Shown here piece by piece: positions 4,495-5,809 of a stretch of DNA of 5,809 bases. Every line of letters starts with the position of its first letter. Positions within the stretch are counted from its first letter, which is position 1. Under the pieces are notes generated by a model. The model saw nothing but the letters and a program-made list of their open reading frames with translations, ran no database searches and had not been told where the DNA came from. Position numbers and translations under genes: made by a program. This DNA comes from Ramlibacter tataouinensis (GTDB lineage: Bacteria > Pseudomonadota > Gammaproteobacteria > Burkholderiales > Burkholderiaceae_C): positions 5,261-11,069 of the forward strand of contig DIZF01000022.1 of NCBI GenBank assembly GCA_002427815.1, in the 5' to 3' direction.

Positions 4495-5125
4495 AGTACG
4501 ACGACTTGTAATCGCGACCCTGGCTCCAGTTGCGCTCCCAGTGGCGCAAGTAGGACGATGCCAGCTGCGGGTCGTTCCACACTACCAGCACGTTTTCGCT
4601 GTTGGATTTCTCCGCTGCGGTCGTGTAGTTGAAGCTGCCGGTCTGTACGGTCTTGCGATCGATGACCTGGGACTTGTCGTGATGGATCGGGTAGACGCTC
4701 ACAACCCGCACCGGGATGCCGGCGTTGACCAGCAGGTTCAGGGCGGCTTTGCCCTTGCCGGATCGGTCCTCGGAGAAGTTCGCCTTGTAGTCGACTGCTA
4801 CGCGCACATCCACGCCGCGTTTGTGGGCGGCCACGAGCGCGTTGACCACGCTGGGGTTGGTGAACCCGTAGGCGAGCATGCGAATTTCGCTGCGCGCCGA
4901 TCCAATGGCCTTTTCGACTAGCTGAACGCAGCCGCCGCGAGGCGAGAAGGCCGATTCGAGCTGCAGGCCCGTCGGCGCTTCGTGCGCTGACGACCCTCGC
5001 GCCGATGCGACCAGGTCCTGGGCAGCATCGATGATCGAGGGTGACCGCGCCATGGCCGGTTGAAGGGCAATGGCTGCGATGATTGTTGCCGCGAGGCCGA
5101 GCGCGCGGAAAAGAGAACGCTTCAT
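4493..5125 (-). CDS. Secreted phospholipase D-superfamily nuclease (Nuc-like, single HKD motif)
   Basis: This is a 210-residue protein. Residues 1-26 form a signal peptide: MKRSLFR, a hydrophobic core ALGLAATIIAAIAL and a cleavage-like A-M-A. A 25-residue Ala/Ser-rich linker follows. The PLD domain runs from about 55 to 200. It has one complete HKD motif, H149-x-K151-x4-D156, followed by G163-S164-x-N166 and E177 in SNSENVLVV. It also has the family's FSPRGGCVQLVEKAI start and the IRMLAYGFTN strand. Single-motif members such as Nuc of plasmid pKM101 dimerise to build one active site and degrade DNA without needing divalent metal; the present protein should act in the periplasm or outside the cell. 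AGGA (5135-5132) is six bases before the ATG. The gene starts 12 bases after the transposase stop on the same strand, so it is probably read with it, or it may be its passenger. Confidence 0.9.
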   Translation of the reverse strand: MKRSLFRALGLAATIIAAIALQPAMARSPSIIDAAQDLVASARGSSAHEAPTGLQLESAFSPRGGCVQLVEKAIGSARSEIRMLAYGFTNPSVVNALVAAHKRGVDVRVAVDYKANFSEDRSGKGKAALNLLVNAGIPVRVVSVYPIHHDKSQVIDRKTVQTGSFNYTTAAEKSNSENVLVVWNDPQLASSYLRHWERNWSQGRDYKSSY

Positions 5126-5137
5126 AGTTATTCCTGA

Positions 5138-5809
5138 TTAGCGACCTACCTCAGCCATGCGAATGGAGAGGTTTGGGGTTGGATTTGTGTGGGAAGCGGC
5201 TCGCAGGAGGCGGGCCAGAATGGAGCGCAGATTGAAGCGACGGTTGAATCGATATTGGGCCTCGGCGAGGTAGCGATGCGCGTACTTGGCGAAGTCAAAT
5301 GCATGGTAGGTGCCGCCCAGGGCGCGCTTGAGGTTGCCCAGCACGGTGTTGACCGCGCGGAATTGTGGCAGCGCGGCGCTGGCCCTGCCGCCACCGGTGA
5401 CCACGCGCTCGTGGGTGGCGCCCACGATCTGTACGGCACCAAAGCACCACAGGCCATCGGAGACGACCGTGGCCGACGGGGCGATGGAGGACGCTGCGAA
5501 CACCGCCACCTCCTCGTTGGTAAAGGGCTGCTGGCGCAGGCACATGAACTGCGGCTTTCCATCGGGCGTAGTCTGCACGGCGGCGATGAACGGCACTTTG
5601 TTCTCCGAGCCGCGCCCGACCTTGCCGCCCGTTCGCTCACCGCCGAGGTAAGCATCATCGATCTCCACCCGCCCGTCTAGCTGGCGGCCCTCCTCGCGCA
5701 CGCGCATAACCTCCATGAGTTTGTGCTTGATCAGCCAGGCGGTCTTGTAGCAAACGCCCAGGTGGCGCTTGAGTTCCAGCGCCGCAACGTTGTTCTTGGA
5801 CTGCGTGAG
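5138..5809 (-). CDS. IS1595-family (ISXO2-like) transposase, 5' end outside the window
   Basis: The frame enters from the right edge and gives 223 residues to TAA at 5140-5138. The first visible residues, SKNNVAALELKRHLGVCYKT then AWLIKHKLM, are the helix-turn-helix part preceding the catalytic domain. The catalytic core follows: D51/D52 in EIDDAYLGGE, D118 in VVSDGLW, and the block FRAVNTVLGNLKRALGGTYH, where N154 and K161 fit the D-D-N-K variant of this DDE family. RYLAEAQYRFNRRF and a complete C-terminus ending IRMAEVGR follow. No frameshift or stop breaks the visible part, so the enzyme may be functional. No terminal inverted repeat is seen in the 12 bases between its stop and the nuclease start. 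The left end of the element must therefore be missing or lie further left, and the right end is outside the window. Confidence 0.9.
   Translation of the reverse strand, partial: LTQSKNNVAALELKRHLGVCYKTAWLIKHKLMEVMRVREEGRQLDGRVEIDDAYLGGERTGGKVGRGSENKVPFIAAVQTTPDGKPQFMCLRQQPFTNEEVAVFAASSIAPSATVVSDGLWCFGAVQIVGATHERVVTGGGRASAALPQFRAVNTVLGNLKRALGGTYHAFDFAKYAHRYLAEAQYRFNRRFNLRSILARLLRAASHTNPTPNLSIRMAEVGR
5138..5809 (-). mobile_element. Partial IS1595-family element; left boundary not resolved
   Basis: Only the transposase part is certain. Members of this family normally have short terminal inverted repeats and 8-bp target duplications a few tens of bases outside the gene. Here a nuclease gene begins almost at once, so the left boundary may lie beyond it, around 4300-4490, or may have been deleted. 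The partner end is beyond 5809, so the repeats cannot be compared inside this window. Confidence 0.6.

Noticed and set aside
4303..4632. 109-aa plus-strand frame across the terminator
   Set aside because: It crosses a perfect rho-independent terminator and the antisense of the nuclease gene, and has no ribosome-binding site or family pattern.
5189..5680. 163-aa plus-strand frame antisense to the transposase
   Set aside because: It is a shadow of the clearly recognised transposase reading frame.

Overview
The window is GC-rich and reads as an accessory region of a proteobacterial chromosome, integrative element or plasmid. Codon use and gene style suggest a beta- or gammaproteobacterium of the Burkholderiales or Xanthomonadales type; this is an inference from style, as no taxonomic marker is present. 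There is no rRNA, tRNA or CRISPR array. Gene content is a toxin-antitoxin pair, a small HTH regulator, an SRAP/YedK protein, a broken methyltransferase, three unrecognised proteins, a secreted HKD nuclease and an IS1595-type transposase. This is the mixture expected of a mobile-element cargo zone.

Left part (1-2290). The plus strand opens with the 3' end of a probable TumE-type toxin gene, followed one base later by its winged-helix TumA-type antitoxin. A less GC-rich gene for a coiled-coil plus HTH protein follows. It converges on yedK (minus strand, GTG start), and the two stop codons share the bases CTAA. Behind the yedK start lies a C-terminal fragment of a SAM-dependent methyltransferase whose N-terminal half is missing.

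Middle part (2290-4301). A 260-base gene-free stretch carries three consecutive hairpins, a short palindrome and an extended -10 promoter. These lead into three co-oriented genes of unknown function (78, 171 and 261 aa). The ribosome-binding region of the first two is built into perfect inverted repeats, and a very strong GC hairpin separates them. This looks like a small, tightly controlled cassette and is the least explained part of the window.

Right part (4302-5809). A textbook bidirectional rho-independent terminator closes the cassette. On the minus strand a transposase of the IS1595/ISXO2 type, cut by the window edge, ends only 12 bases before the start of a signal-peptide-bearing phospholipase D-superfamily (Nuc-like) gene. 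The tight spacing suggests that the nuclease is either co-transcribed with the transposase or is a passenger of the transposable element.
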